NCBI GenBank assembly: GCA_021014945.1
Contig: MU266411.1
Coordinates: 1 to 64,000, forward strand
Source: Leucogyrophana mollusca
Lineage: Eukaryota; Basidiomycota; Agaricomycetes; Boletales
Length of the DNA: 64,000 nt
Direction: 5' to 3'
Part shown: piece after piece, positions 46,976-57,570 of the stretch
How positions within the stretch are numbered: the stretch's first letter is position 1
Layout of the letters: every line of letters begins with the position of its first letter
The notes under the pieces: model-generated
The model's input: the letters and a program-made list of their open reading frames with translations, nothing else
The model's database searches: none
Told to the model about the DNA's origin: nothing
Translations under genes and position numbers: made by a program

Positions 46976-47866
46976 GGGTCCCCTCCATGGGTGACTATCG
47001 CGCAGATGCAAAACTTAATTTGCCAACCTGTAAGCCATGGCCTAACCTACCATCGTCCTCTCGGTGGCTGCGACCTAGACAGCCAAACCCACGGGCCCGC
47101 AAGCGTGGACTGAACGTCCAATTCGAGATCCCCAAGTAAAAATCCGCTTTCAACGATTTGCCGGTACAGTGACAGCCCCAGACACTTGCCCTTGACGGAT
47201 ACTGCCGCAGCCTCCTCTTAGTAATATGGCACTCTTGCGGCTTCCCCGAATGTAGGCCAGAAATACTGGTGGGATCAGTATATAGCTCAATAACTTTTAT
47301 TGTGCTCGCGTGCGCAGAGAGATACAGGAGAGAGACGGATTCTAGGCCTACGTGCGAAACCTCAGGCGGAATACAAACTTACTGACCTCGCGGCTCGACT
47401 CATACCGCTAGACGGTGTGCAAGGAAACACAAAAATGCCAGAATATCAATGTTGACGCCCTAGCCGTGCCATGCAGGCCCGACTTGGCCCGTGAACGAGC
47501 GGCGAGCTTTGATGGCACTGTGAGCAATCTGTTGGGAAGATGATAATCTGGATGCCATGAGCCACTAGGAAAACATAGTATGGCTGAACACAATCTGACT
47601 TCGACGCCGCCAAGTGAACGTTGTGTGGATGACTCGAGGAAGAAAAGTTGCCAGACGCCTTCGGGAGCCAACTTGGAGCCTCGAAGTTGGAAGGCAAACC
47701 CCAATCCTAACTTAAGGTTAGGGTTTTCCCACGTGTACGCGTTTGTATCGCGTTTGCACGTCTCCTTCACATCGACTGTCACAGCACTCTGCCAGCATTT
47801 GATATTTCCGTGAATTTCTTCATAGGTGGATATTGCTGCGGGCTGTGACTCGTACCAATCGCATCA
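46976..47866. other. Intergenic upstream of RTT106
   Basis: 891 bases. A minus-strand frame of 124 codons (47408-47782) lacks support. No gene recognised. Confidence 0.5.
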
Positions 47867-49417
47867 ATGAGCTCAAGTACGCCTTTTCTGGACACGCTGT
47901 CCGCCCACCTACCCTCAGAGTATTCTTCTGTCGTGGACTCGCTAAAATCCATAGCCGCCCGCAAGGCGGTGGAGACTCTACTCTGCTATGCTACGGGAGG
48001 GGAATGTCCTTCTGACGTTTCAACTCAGGCTCGCCAAGATTGGGCGCGCACACAGGCAGGAGCGATGATGGCTCTACAGAGCCTCGTTCGCCAAACGACC
48101 AACAAGCGCGGACGAGATACAGATCTGGAAGGAGATGACGCGGATGGAAGTACGAAACGCCAAAAGACAGCTAGCTCGGACGATGAAGCCGACCCCCCGT
48201 TATTTACCCTCCCATCCATTTCCACCACTTCGCCGGTTCGCAAAAAGGTCGATATAACTATCCACGAGCGCTCTATTCGGTTTATAAACCCTGCGTCTCG
48301 CGCTCTCGAGGCCATGGTACCACTATCTTTGATAAAACGCGCGTTCCTGGTCCCGACGCGTGGAAAAGCGAAGCCACACTGGACAGTGGTGCTACTCACG
48401 GCGGATACGCCTGGGAAAGGCAAGGCTGCAGCTCAGCAGGTCATATTTGGTTTGGACGCTACTAGCACATCCAAATATGAAACCACAGTCCACTCAGCGC
48501 TTTCCAACCCCACGTCAACGGCGATCGCCAAAGGCGATGATACGTTACCGTCTCTTCGTCAGCTCCTTTCACACCTACCCATCCCAGTGCTCGAGCCTTC
48601 GATGACTGTGTTTCGCAGTGCTTGTGCCACGCCAAAGTCAGGACACAGTGCAGCTGGGGTAGATGCATACCTCTCAGCGAAGCCCGGAACCTTGTGGTTC
48701 TTTGACCAAGGCTTGCTTTGGGGTGAGAGTAAGCCATGTGAGTTTTGGGCATTGGAGGACCTCCTCGCGAAGGATGGCGTCAAACTCGTTAGCGCGACGG
48801 GGCGCACTTGTTCAGTAATCATCGGGAGGAAGAGCAAGAGCGAGGATGATGATGAGAAAAGCGACAATGAAGAGGGTGGAGAAGAGGGTATTGAAACAGA
48901 ATTTTCGATGGTTGACGGACGCGAACAGGATCCTATCAGCGCGTGGGTGAGGCAGCGGAAAAGCCTGCTCGGAAAGGAGCCTTCAGCCCCGCTCGACACT
49001 TCCAAGGTTGTCGAGTCGTCGTCGAATGGGAAGCAGAGGAGTGCACCCAAAGCTCCAATATCGGGTGCGGCCAACGGAGCTGCGTGGGATGATTCGGACT
49101 CGGACGACGATGACTACGAGCTTGACTCGTCGGTGGATCTTGGTCAGAGTAGTAGCTCAAGTTCCGAAGAGAGCGATGACGAAGGCGCGGAGGCAGAAGA
49201 TGGCTCAGAAAGTGGCGGAGAAGGCAGCGATGCAGGCGGCGGAAGTGGGGAATCTGGCGAAGAAGAACTCAATCCTGCCAACCACCCGCTTCTCCGCCCT
49301 GGAGCGATGCCTCGAATGTCGAAAGCTGCTATCCATGCTGCAGTAGATATGGTCAATGAGGACCTGATGGGTGGTGGAGAGGAAAGTGGAGAGGAGGAGG
49401 ACGAGTTGGAAGACTGA
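47867..49417 (+). CDS. RTT106: Histone chaperone RTT106-like
   Basis: One uninterrupted exon of 516 residues. The central part, about residues 110-330, fits the double PH-like Rtt106 fold: KKVDITIHERSIRFINP, AMVPLSLIKRAFLVP, KPHWTVVLL, LWFFDQGLLWGESKPCEF and VKLVSATGRTCSVII. A very acidic, Ser/Glu-rich C-terminal third follows (for example SSSSSEESDDEGAEAED), as in histone chaperones. Rtt106 binds H3-H4 carrying H3K56 acetylation and deposits them behind forks and at promoters. The related FACT subunit Pob3 is longer and has a different N-terminus. Absence of introns is unusual beside its neighbours. Confidence 0.85.
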   Translation: MSSSTPFLDTLSAHLPSEYSSVVDSLKSIAARKAVETLLCYATGGECPSDVSTQARQDWARTQAGAMMALQSLVRQTTNKRGRDTDLEGDDADGSTKRQKTASSDDEADPPLFTLPSISTTSPVRKKVDITIHERSIRFINPASRALEAMVPLSLIKRAFLVPTRGKAKPHWTVVLLTADTPGKGKAAAQQVIFGLDATSTSKYETTVHSALSNPTSTAIAKGDDTLPSLRQLLSHLPIPVLEPSMTVFRSACATPKSGHSAAGVDAYLSAKPGTLWFFDQGLLWGESKPCEFWALEDLLAKDGVKLVSATGRTCSVIIGRKSKSEDDDEKSDNEEGGEEGIETEFSMVDGREQDPISAWVRQRKSLLGKEPSAPLDTSKVVESSSNGKQRSAPKAPISGAANGAAWDDSDSDDDDYELDSSVDLGQSSSSSSEESDDEGAEAEDGSESGGEGSDAGGGSGESGEEELNPANHPLLRPGAMPRMSKAAIHAAVDMVNEDLMGGGEESGEEEDELED

Positions 49418-49703
49418 GCTCTGAGCGCCGATCGTCATACATTCGATCCATATGCATCCGCCCCTCCATATCCACGTCTTTACCTGATTGTATTTTTCTT
49501 GAAGCCTCACTAAGAGTTCCCCTGTCCTCGTATGGGCACGGGTGGTTCCGTGGTGAAACGCGAGGGGTGCTGACATTCTGTCTACTTGTTCTACAACGTG
49601 ACTGGAGAAGGTGAAATTCTGTCTACGTGTTCTACGAGGTGACCATGTATATAGTGCAACTATCCGACGTGGAGAGCGAGCAGTGTAAAAGTTTACCCAT
49701 GGT

Positions 49704-52025
49704 TTAAATGGAAACCTTACCTCTGGGCTCGTATGGTAGGAGGAGGGCCAAGAACCCAGCAAATATGATGAGGCCCCCAGCAATATACACCGGCACCGCC
49801 GTGGCGAGGTTAGCATATAGCGCGATGACGGGAGCCTGTATCACTTTTAGAACAGCAACATTGCCCATGGAACCAACGCCACGCACCATGACACCAAACA
49901 CTCGCGTTGCCGTAGACGTCAACCCATTCCCCGTGCCGCGATCTTTGGCGGGGAAAATCTCGGGGGAAACAGCATAAAGAACGCCATACATAATCTGTCC
50001 GAATGAGGATCAACCCTTCAGCATACTGGACCTACGTGAGAACCAGCTAACAGTACACATACGTTACTGTTAAACACGTATCCGCAGTTCCACCCCAAGA
50101 GAGCGTTGGACGTCCGGGCGGTGGTGCTCGCGAAGAGAAACGCGCCAGTGAGCCCTTTATTTCGCGGGGGGTCGTTGAGTAATGTAAGTGCATATAGTTA
50201 CGGACAACTCGCCTGAGGCAATGGCAAGGGTACCCCTCCTCCCAATGTGTGGGAGTTCAACAGCCCAACCCGCGAGGAAAGCTCCGGGAACGCCGATGAC
50301 ACTAAGGATTACTTGCTGTTTGTAACACTTATAGATACTAAAGCTGGGGAAAGGGAGGAAAGACATACGTTGCGGTAGGTGATATAAAGGGAACCGTCTC
50401 CGAAGACGGCACCACGGCTTGCAAGCCTACGAGGAGCATTAGGTCGCAAGTTGACCGAGCTGCTGTGAATGTACTCACAGGTAGGGCAAGAAGCTGTTGT
50501 ACAACGTAGAACCAAGGCCAATGATACCTGTGGCTTGTGTTAACATCGCGAGGCAGAACTCGAGTCGGACGTTGTAAGAGAACAAACCCCAGAGAGCAAT
50601 CAGGAGACTGGTAGACCAGGCCATTTTTGGGGTCGCAAACAAGGCTTTGATATGATTCGCGTTGTACTTCGAGCTCTTGCTCAATAACTGGCGTCTTTCC
50701 GCGGACGGCGATCGCGCCTGCGTTCCTCTAGGTCCCGCCGAAGCCAATTCCTCGACTGTGAGGTCGGAGGTCGTGCCGTTGAACTTAGCTAATTTCCTGA
50801 TAACTTCAACTGCCTCCGCGTCCTTGCCAATTCCGGACAGGAAACGAGGGCTCTCCAGCAGAGTGAAGACAAAAAACCGGAGTCCCCATAAGAGCAGTGT
50901 GATCCCACCGAGAGTGAAAAGAAGGTAACGCCAGCCCATGTTATTGGCCCGTTCACAATTTATCGCGCTTGAACACGAGTAGTTGGCGATCAGTGGCCAA
51001 GCGATCTACGCAGTCGGTGAGTCGCAAATCCAGCTGGACCGCAGCGACTACGTACCAGGCTGGATAGCAGCTGCCCTAGAGACCACCATATGGAGAGAAT
51101 GGTCAGAAGGTATTGGTGAGAACCGGGCACGAAATCTGATAACCATCGTCATAAAACGTTACACCGACAAAGCTGAGATGGTTCATACCTAAAAAGACAG
51201 CTGAATCGACAGGCATATTACCTAAGTCATGGGTAAGCGAACGAACATTTGGCAATTGAAGCTGCCTGCTTACCACCGACGCCCACACCGACGACTGCAA
51301 TCAAAGATGCAAGGGCAACGAAATCGGGAGAAGCTCCAGAGATTAGGCCGAATACACCAGCGATAAGCAGAGTGAGGTTGAAAGACCACCTGTGTGATGG
51401 AAGTGAGTATGAGAAAGAAGATACATCATCGTGCTAATTACCTCCTGCCCCATATGTCACATCCTAAACCCCAGAAGATAGCCCCGACGAGAAGTCCGAT
51501 GTTGGATGCCAGGGAGAGGAAGGGTCCGTTGAAGTGAAACTCGTACACCACAGGCGTTAAGATGAGACCGCTCAGGAGCTGGTAGCAGAGATGTTAACGA
51601 TATGTGAGCGCTTAAACACCAAAAGCGGCCGGGGACGCGGGCTCACAGGCCAAACACTGTCGCTGAATCACCTCGATTGTCAATGGAAATTTTGGAGCGC
51701 CATGAATCGTGACTCACGCAAACCATCCGAAGCCGGCAACGACAAAAAGATACCACTAAGGCGAGTCCGTTTTGACTTTCACATGCGGCTTGCCGGAAAA
51801 CAGGTATACACTTACCTGATACCTGCCCATTCCAATTTCTTGGATAGAGCGACTTAAGATATGGGCTTTTGCCTGATAAACGGGATCACTGTATCCATCC
51901 TCGTAAAGATCGATAAGAGGGCCGGTGATGCAGTTGGAAAGCTCGTTTAGAGACGAAGCCCGAGTGTCTATTGACCTTGATTTCGAATTTGCGATATCAT
52001 CCTTGGGACTGTCGATTGGGGTCAT
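49704..52025 (-). CDS. Major facilitator transporter, SV2/SVOP-like
   Basis: Twelve exons (51816-52025, 51718-51755, 51647-51662, 51442-51578, 51274-51389, 51189-51221, 51056-51135, 50479-51005, 50369-50426, 50213-50315, 50063-50154, 49704-49994) encode 566 residues with about 12 membrane spans. Signature segments are VVAGFGWFADSVWP in helix 1, the inter-helix motif GCDIWGRR, GNMPVDSAVFLDFVPG, the loop LLESPRFL and PEIFPAKDRGTGNG. The substrate is not predictable; the closest family pattern is the fungal SV2-like sugar/organic ion transporters. Exon 3 is only 16 bases. The intron at 50155-50212 uses a GC donor (CAG|GCGAGT); the GT further in would shift the frame. Every junction restores the family sequence. 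Confidence 0.9.
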
Positions 52026-52417
52026 TGGGGGAACAGTTCAGGTTGCGAACAAGAAGGAAACCGGTGTGAAGGGTATAAGTGGGGGGAATATACACACGAT
52101 CACTAATATCCGCATGGTACGCTCTTTCTTTTTTATATTTAAAATCTTGCAAAGCTCCTCGGAATAGCCGCGGCTCCGACATACACCGCAAAGTCCCCCG
52201 GGGATAGGGCCAGATCAACCGTTCGCAACTTTCACAACACTAACATCATGGTAGGGCGGGGTGGGTACAAAGCAAAGAACTAAAAATACGAGGCAAGTCC
52301 ATTCACCACAGCGATGGAGTAGAGGTAAAATATGCCTGGGGCTTTGGGGTAAGATCGAAGACTAACCGCGTGGGTAAGGCTCGACGGGTCGGGTCACCTT
52401 AGGCTTTAGTGACCGTC
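52026..52417. other. Intergenic, 392 bases
   Basis: Between the transporter promoter and the 3' end of the prefoldin gene. Nothing recognised. Confidence 0.5.
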
Positions 52418-53273
52418 TCATGCCTTCTTTCCCGCAGCTTCTTCGGCTAACCGCTTCTCCCTCCTTCTCTTCACATCCCAGTTGTACACTCTGGCCGTGT
52501 TCACCTCCATCACAGTCAGCTGCTCTCGCAGAAACTCTAGGTCCTCTATCGTGGTTGCGAGACTAGCCTCAGCAACCCCCAGCTTCGACCGAAGTAGCGA
52601 TATAGCGGCAGGTAGTTCATATGAAAGCATGACATTGGCCTGTCGTAACAACATGATGAGCACCTGAAGGAGCAGTGAGACGCAAAAGAATGTACCCCAA
52701 GCCACAGGAACACCGTGTCAGTGTCCTCAAGCTCTGCCTCTGCAAAGAGGGTATCATTTAGTTCAAATGTAGTCGTTACAGGCTTCCCCGAGCCTTTCGT
52801 ATCATCGTCGTCTTCTAGATCGTCGTCGCGATCGTCAGCTTTATCTTTGCTTTCCTATCCCAGTTATTACGATGTGCCACGGTTGATGAATAGCCGACAC
52901 AACTTACCCGCCTGTCTTGCAAGAACTCCACCATGCTTAATGTCTTCTTGATGTCTGGAATCTTGTCTTCAAGACTTCGTCTCCGCTGCGTCAAATTCGC
53001 GTCCATGTATCGATATTTCCTGTGCTTCAATCGGTTCGGGAATGACATATCGGGGATCAAGATTGGAACGCACGCAATAGCATCTTGGAATTGTTTGAGA
53101 GGTCCCTCGACCTCACCATCTGGACCTCCGAGGTACTCCTCAACATTGGCCTACGAGAAGCACTCCATCAGTTAAGATTCTTGGCAGTCAAAATCAAGGG
53201 TACATACGATGAAGGGAGCTTTTGGAATTCCTCGAGGATTTTTCTCCTCCTGAAATATTGATCCAGACGACAT
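52418..53273 (-). CDS. PAC10: Prefoldin subunit 3
   Basis: Four exons (53208-53273, 52908-53150, 52696-52854, 52418-52639) encode 229 residues. The sequence shows the alpha-prefoldin plan: N-terminal coiled coil (TQRRRSLEDKIPDIKKTL and VEFLQDRR), a beta-hairpin region (TTFELNDTLFAEAEL, then VFLWLGANVMLSYEL) and a C-terminal coiled coil (AEASLATTIEDLEFL, REQLTVMEVNTARVYNWDV). The NTARVYNWDV ending is characteristic of Pac10/VBP1. Prefoldin hands unfolded actin and tubulin to the CCT chaperonin in the cytosol. The last intron is placed with its acceptor at 52640 so that LWLG joins ANVMLSYE. Confidence 0.94.
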
Positions 53274-53477
53274 AACAGTCAGGCGATGATAACAATTATT
53301 GTGGCTTCACGCGTTCGATGGAGAGCGACCTGTGGTGACGATGGGCACGGATGAAGCCGAGCGGAGTGTGAATATGTAGTATAAGACTGCAACTTCATGG
53401 AAGTTTTTTTTTGCTTCAAGTTCGTTCCCCTCAAAAATAGTTGCTTTTGAACGCTTTTACTAACCCAATGACATAGA

Positions 53478-56308
53478 ATGTCCCGTCTTATCGTCAAGAA
53501 CCTTCCTGCTTATCTGACGCCAGACCGTCTCCGGCAGCATTTTGAACAAGTGGGCAATCCAGGCGGAACGATCACCGATGTGAAGGTATCGCTCAAACCA
53601 GATGGGACATCGCGACGTTTCGGTTTCGTTGGGTTCAAGACTGACAAGGAAGCAACCGCTGCGAAGGAGTGGTTTGACCGCACATTCATCGACTCGACTC
53701 GAATTAATGTGGCGGTCGTTCAGGTAAGACTATATTATACCTTCACTTTGCGACATTCAAGCGAATCCTTCAAGGGTGCCAAAGATGCCCCTGCGCCGCG
53801 TCCAAATAAACGCCGGCGCTTGGAATCCGATCCGGTCAATAATTCTGGGCCCTCCTCACAGGCGAAAGGTAACAAATTGCGGAATAGAGACAAAAGCCCA
53901 TTACAGGACGAACATAAACCACCATCCCAGCTTGATACATTCATGAAGGTTATGCAGCCCCGTACAAAAAAGGGGCCCTCGTGGGCTAACGAGGCAGAAG
54001 AATCACATCCTACACCAATACCTGTTCCGAATGACACACCCGTGGAAGCCGAGCCAGAGCTTCATCCAGAACAAGACGGCGAGGAAATTTCCGACCTGGA
54101 ATGGATGAGGCGTCGGATGAAACAGCAAACAATTTCGTCATCGGATCCGGAGAAGGCCTTTCATCAATCGGATGGCAAACAGGACGACACCAGTGCGAAG
54201 GCTCAACCAGAAGAGAAAGATCCGGTTAAGGACACGATTATGCAAACTTCGCGACTCTTTCTCCGCAACCTTGCATTCTCATGCACCGAAGCCGAGCTCC
54301 TTGAGTTATTCCAGCCATTTGGCGATATAGCGCAGGTGAGCCTTGGATCTGAGCTTGTTACCGCCGTTTTATCCTCTGCGCGATGACAAAATAAATAGGG
54401 ACATCAGATTCTTCACGAATATGTTGATCCTCAGGGAAACCGATAGTAGAAAAATATCTGATTCGATTCTTCTATCTTTCTATCTTGCTTGTATTTGAAG
54501 ACACCCGCTGACGCACAATTTGTTTTTGCAGGTAAGAGTTTTTCCACTGACAGGGTTACGACTCTGCGGATGAAAAAACTGTATAGGGACATCAGATTTA
54601 ATGGATATGTTGACCCGTCGGGATATCAGTAGTAGAATTTATTTCTGATTCACCTCGTCCTTGGTTTTTGACCAGCGGCTGACTTCTCCACAGGTCCATT
54701 TACCCCTCGACTCTCTTTCGAAGCAACCGAAGGGTCTCGCCTATGTCACATTTGCCCAGCCAGCATCAGCCTTGTCTGCCTATGAGGCACTGGATAAGAA
54801 ATCCTTTCAAGGGCGTCTACTCCATATACTCCCTGCCGTCGACCGTAAGGGAAAAGTCCAGCTGGAAGATGGAGACGCGAAGAAGACACTAAAGGATGAA
54901 AGGAATGCCAAACGCAAGGCGACCGCGGGTAGAGAGTTTAATTGGAGCATGCTGTACATGAATGTTCGTCAAGCCCTTGCCATAATACAGTCGATGTCAT
55001 GTAGTCTAATGGTACGAATGCCACAGAGCGATGCAGTTGCCTCGTCCATCGCGGATCGCATGAACATCGCAAAAGCTGATATCCTCAACCCTGAATCCGA
55101 TAACGCTGCTGTGAAGCTTGCTCTCGCCGAAACACATGTCATTCAAGAGACGAAATCATACCTGGAGTCGCAAGGCGTTGTCCTGGCATCTTTCTCATCG
55201 CGCGCTCGTTCAGATACTACGATTCTGGTGAAGAATATCCCATACGGCACGACGGCTGAGCAGATACGAGAACTGTTTGAGACGCATGGGCAGCTCAGTC
55301 GGGTTATTGTTCCTCCGGCGGGTACGATGGCAGTGGTGGAGTTCGTACACTCGGACGAGGCGAGCAAGGCGTTCCGTGCGGTGGCGTATAGGCGTCTAGG
55401 GAATTCCGTGGTGTACTTGGAAAAGGGCCCACTCGGGATGTTCCTGGACGCAGGCGAATCGAATCATGGTCCCAGCACGTTGAGCGCTGCCAAGCCCATC
55501 ACAATAGCAGAGCAGGCGACGCCAGACGGTGCAGCTGCCGAGCAGGAGCCTGCAATGTCCGCAGGCTCGACACTCTTTGTCAAGAACCTCGCATTCAGCA
55601 CTACGACAGAACGGCTCACGCAAGTTTTTCGCAACCTACCGTCTTTCTCATTTGCTCGCGTGCAAACGAAACCAGATCCCAAGCGGCCGGCTGCTCCCGG
55701 AGTCGAGGCTCCACGGCTAAGCATGGGATACGGCTTTGTAGGGTTCAAGACGGCTGATGGAGCAAAGAAGGCATTGAAGAGCATGCAAGGGTATGTCTTA
55801 GATGGACATGCTCTGCACGTGAAGTTCGCAGGACGTGGCACCGAAGAAGATGAACCCAAGGACAAGACCCTAGCTAAGAGCCGATCTACAAAGATGATCG
55901 TGAAGAACGTGCCTTTCGAGGCTACGAAGAAGGATATTCGGGAATTATTTGGGTAAGTAGTTGGCTTATTTTGCTTTCTACTGTCGCCCAGGCTCATCTT
56001 ACTCCACCAGCGCCCACGGACACCTCAAATCGGTTCGTCTACCGAAGAAGTTCGATGCCCGTTCTCGTGGTTTTGCATTCCTGGACTTTCTCACACGACA
56101 CGAAGCTGAGAACGCTTACGCTGCGTTAAGACACACCCATTTACTCGGGCGGCATCTTGTATTAGAGTGGGCAGAAGAGGCTGAACAGGACCTGGATGTT
56201 TTACGGAAAAAGGCGGGTGTTGGGTACGGTGGAGGAGGAGACCTCCCTGGTCGCAAGCGAAAACTGGACCTGGGTGGCGACGATGACGGGGGTGATGGGG
56301 AGGAATAG
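53478..56308 (+). CDS. MRD1: Multiple RNA-binding domain protein MRD1 (18S rRNA processing)
   Basis: Five exons (53478-53723, 53775-54335, 54694-54963, 55027-55952, 56011-56308) encode 766 residues with five RRM domains. They lie at about residues 2-82 (RLIVKNLPAYLT, RRFGFVGF), 240-315 (RLFLRNLAFSCTEAE, KGLAYVTF), 422-492 (TILVKNIPYGTTAE), 535-625 (TLFVKNLAFSTTTERL, GYGFVGFK) and 645-725 (KMIVKNVPFEATKKD, RGFAFLDF). Mrd1 acts in the nucleolus on the U3-containing pre-ribosome during 18S maturation. Introns 1 (51 nt) and 3 (63 nt) are stop-free and in frame but interrupt conserved sequence (NVAVVQ/GAKDAP, MLYMN/SDAVASS), so they are treated as introns. Intron 2 is exceptional (separate entry). 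Confidence 0.95.
54336..54693 (+). repeat. Tandemly duplicated intron inside MRD1 RRM2
   Basis: This 358-base intron is five to seven times longer than its neighbours and consists of two related intron-like units. Unit A (54336-54531) runs from GTGAGC to TTTTTGCAG, and unit B (54532-54693) from GTAAGAG to CTCCACAG. They abut as CAG|GTAAG with no exon bases between. Both contain ATAGGGACATCAGATT (54395-54410 and 54583-54598, period 188), then ATATGTTGAYCC and GTAGAA/TCTGATTC in the same order. Splicing may be in one step or recursively through the internal AG|GT. Confidence 0.8.
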
Positions 56309-56475
56309 GAAGTTAACGAGATTCCCATAAATCTGCTTCTTAGTATACTGTAAGATTGGGCCAGCCACCAGTGCATGGGCACTATCTACTCTCGCAGCTT
56401 CAGTGTGGGAGCCAGAGACCGACGCGCTTCCGAACGCGCCAATTTCCACGCCACTGACGCGTATGTGGCTTTATC

Positions 56476-57570
56476 ATGGACGACCACGACGAAGTTATGC
56501 AGTCTTCTCCAAGGCCCTTGAAGCGAAGGCGTACAAGCCGATCAGAAGGCGCCGACCCTAGCATTGAACACAGCTCAAGTGGCTCGAACCATGCGGGAAA
56601 CTCCAGCTTCAGAGGGCGCTGTTGGTTCAATGATGGCGACATTGTCCTTGACGTCGAGGGGCACTTGTTCAAAGTTCACCGTAGTGTGCTGATGTGCTCA
56701 ATAATATTTGCCGACATGCTTGAGCTACCACAGTCGGATAGTATGGAGAACGTCGATGGATGTCCATCAGTGACGTTACAGGGGGACAGCGCGAGTGACT
56801 GGCGTATAGCGCTATCCTGGATGTATGACCGAGTGTAAGTTTCCTATTTTGTTTTATTTCCATTTACTGACGACTTTCAACAACAGTGGCTTCGCAAGTC
56901 ATGCTGTTACTTTTGACATGCTCGCCGGTGCAATGCGGATATCTACCAAGTACGAGGTACATGACCTTCGAGAGTGGGCAGTACGAGAACTTCTGTCTCG
57001 CTGGCCTCTGGATCTCACGAGGATGAACAATAATGCACTCCCTCACGCCGCAGGTCAGCGCTGCCCTCCTTTCATGTTTAACAAGTACTGTATGCTTGAC
57101 GCGACCCGTCCACAGAAGCCATCCGTCTTGCGAGAGAGTGTGATATCCCTGAAATACTTCCGGCTGCATTCTATGCGCTCTCGGTACAGCGTTGGGCGCA
57201 CAACGCAGACGGGGGACATTCCCACCTGACGCTCTTTCCTGCCGATATGCGACGCTTCATCGCTGGTCGAGAAAGTCTACAGGATCACCTAATCAACATT
57301 CTCGTCTCGCCAACCAGCCACGACCAAAACCACGGCGCCCTGTGTCTGTCTTGCGAGAGCAACTATCGAGCATTTGTGATTGACCGCCTGACACCCAAAT
57401 CCGTCTCTCCAATAGGCTGCTGGCTTATGCGAGAGTTGGTCGCGCTCGACGCATTCAAGGCTCCCGCGTGCATGAGGATATGCCCGAGATGTGCCATTTC
57501 GCTCAATACACTGACCGCCAGCCGTGTGGCGAGTTTGCAGGAGGCGATTCCTCAATATTTCCTGCTTTGA
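56476..57570 (+). CDS. BTB/POZ domain protein
   Basis: Three exons (56476-56834, 56887-57053, 57116-57570) encode 326 residues. After a polar N-terminus with a basic patch (PLKRRRTSR), a BTB fold starts at about residue 48: FNDGDIVLDVEGHLFKVHR, SVLMCSIIFADMLEL, DWRIALSWMYDRV. It continues with helices typical of the Agaricomycete BTB family (AMRISTKYEVHDLREWA, AIRLARECDIPEILPAAFY). The C-terminal part holds C-x2-C pairs (LSCESN, CPRCAISL) but no defined finger. BTB domains dimerise or bind Cul3; the function here is unknown. Confidence 0.88.
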
